Below, piece by piece: positions 63,538-64,000 of a DNA stretch of 64,000 nucleotides. Origin of the DNA: Bradyrhizobium sp. BR 10289 (GTDB lineage Bacteria; Pseudomonadota; Alphaproteobacteria; Rhizobiales; Xanthobacteraceae); NCBI RefSeq assembly GCF_019455385.1, contig NZ_JACOFR010000004.1, positions 248,001 through 312,000 on the forward strand, written 5' to 3'. Every line of letters begins with the position of its first letter. The first letter of the stretch is position 1. Position numbers and translations under genes: made by a program. A model generated the notes under the pieces. That model saw only the letters and a program-made list of their open reading frames with translations. It was not told the origin of the DNA and did not search any database.

Positions 63538-64000
63538 ACAACTTTCAGTATTCGCGCGCCACCGACCTCGACCATGCCATCGGCCTGCTTGCCATCGATC
63601 CCGATGCCAAGCTGATTGCGGGCGGCACCAATCTGATTGACTTGATGAAAGAGAATGTCGAACGGCCCTCGCGGCTGATCGACATTTCCCGCCTGCCGCT
63701 TGACAAGATTGAAGAGACCGCCGACGGCGGTCTGCGCATCGGCGCCTTGGTGCCGAATTCGGACCTTGCCTACCATCCGCATGTCGAGCAGCGCTATCCC
63801 CTGCTCGCTAGCGCCATTTTGGCCGGCGCCTCCGCACAATTGCGCAACATGGCCTCGGTCGGCGGCAATCTGATGCAAAGGACACGTTGCGCCTATTTCT
63901 ACGACACGACGACGCCTTGCAACAAGCGAACTCCCGGCAGCGGCTGCTCGGCGATCGATGGCCTCAACCGCAACCACGCGATCCTCGGCACGAGCCCGTC
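63534..64000 (+). CDS. FAD-binding subunit of a molybdenum hydroxylase (YagS/PaoB-like), 3' truncated
   Basis: First 155 residues; the rest is beyond the window. FAD-binding [13 protein letters not shown] and [13 protein letters not shown] are present. The insert [20 protein letters not shown] plus a following Cys resembles the [4Fe-4S]-binding loop of PaoB/YagS and HcrB, so this subunit probably carries an extra iron-sulfur cluster. A molybdenum-binding large subunit should follow. Confidence 0.9.
   Translation, partial: MNNFQYSRATDLDHAIGLLAIDPDAKLIAGGTNLIDLMKENVERPSRLIDISRLPLDKIEETADGGLRIGALVPNSDLAYHPHVEQRYPLLASAILAGASAQLRNMASVGGNLMQRTRCAYFYDTTTPCNKRTPGSGCSAIDGLNRNHAILGTSP

Overview
The window (64 kb, high GC) looks like a chromosomal segment of an alphaproteobacterium of the Bradyrhizobium type. 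The signs are consistently GC-rich codon use, a ChvE-GguAB sugar importer, a great density of ABC importers with 4-bp ATGA overlaps, LysR/IclR/GntR/SorC regulators beside catabolic genes, and several families of palindromic intergenic repeats. No rRNA, tRNA, CRISPR array, phage or insertion sequence was seen. The assignment rests on pattern recognition, not on a search.

Layout, left to right. (1) 1-2.4 kb: end of a hybrid histidine kinase. (2) 2.4-5.05 kb: LysR regulator divergent from a ring-cleaving dioxygenase/hydrolase pair of the MhqO/MhqD type. (3) 5.2-13.25 kb: IclR regulator, a polyamine-type ABC importer, then AroM-like, DUF917 and hydantoinase/oxoprolinase genes in one tight operon. 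(4) 13.3-17.1 kb: FixJ-like response regulator, AraC regulator, small coiled protein and methyl-accepting chemotaxis protein. (5) 17.4-25.6 kb: peptide-type ABC importer with an amidase and a divergent LysR regulator. (6) 25.6-35.0 kb: polyol/sugar cluster of the smo/mtl type (two kinases, a short-chain dehydrogenase, ABC importer, SorC regulator, HAD phosphatase). (7) 35.2-36.3 kb: a frameshifted pseudogene next to a secreted hypothetical protein. (8) 36.5-48.9 kb: a 12-kb same-strand sugar operon with two importers (YtfQRT-YjfF-like and ChvE-GguAB), a FadR-type regulator, galactose dehydrogenase-like enzyme, aldose epimerase and SMP-30 lactonase; a FAH-family protein at 49.5-50.6 kb may act later in the same oxidative pathway. 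(9) 50.7-60.6 kb: a compact redox/sulfur-looking island. (10) 60.7-64 kb: small membrane protein, alanine dehydrogenase with a divergent Lrp regulator, and the first two subunits of a molybdenum hydroxylase cut by the window end.

The most interesting part is region 9. It joins an AprBA-like flavoprotein/ferredoxin pair and a HEAT-repeat protein with a ferredoxin-NADP reductase, a cysteine-rich DUF971 protein, a Crp/Fnr regulator, a sulfonate/nitrate-type ABC importer whose binding protein carries an extra NosL-like C-terminal domain, and a YeiH-type putative sulfate exporter. Four promoters in it share an ATTAGTT-centred motif 60-90 bases before the start codons, which suggests a single regulon. 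A role in uptake and redox conversion of a sulfur compound is inference only.
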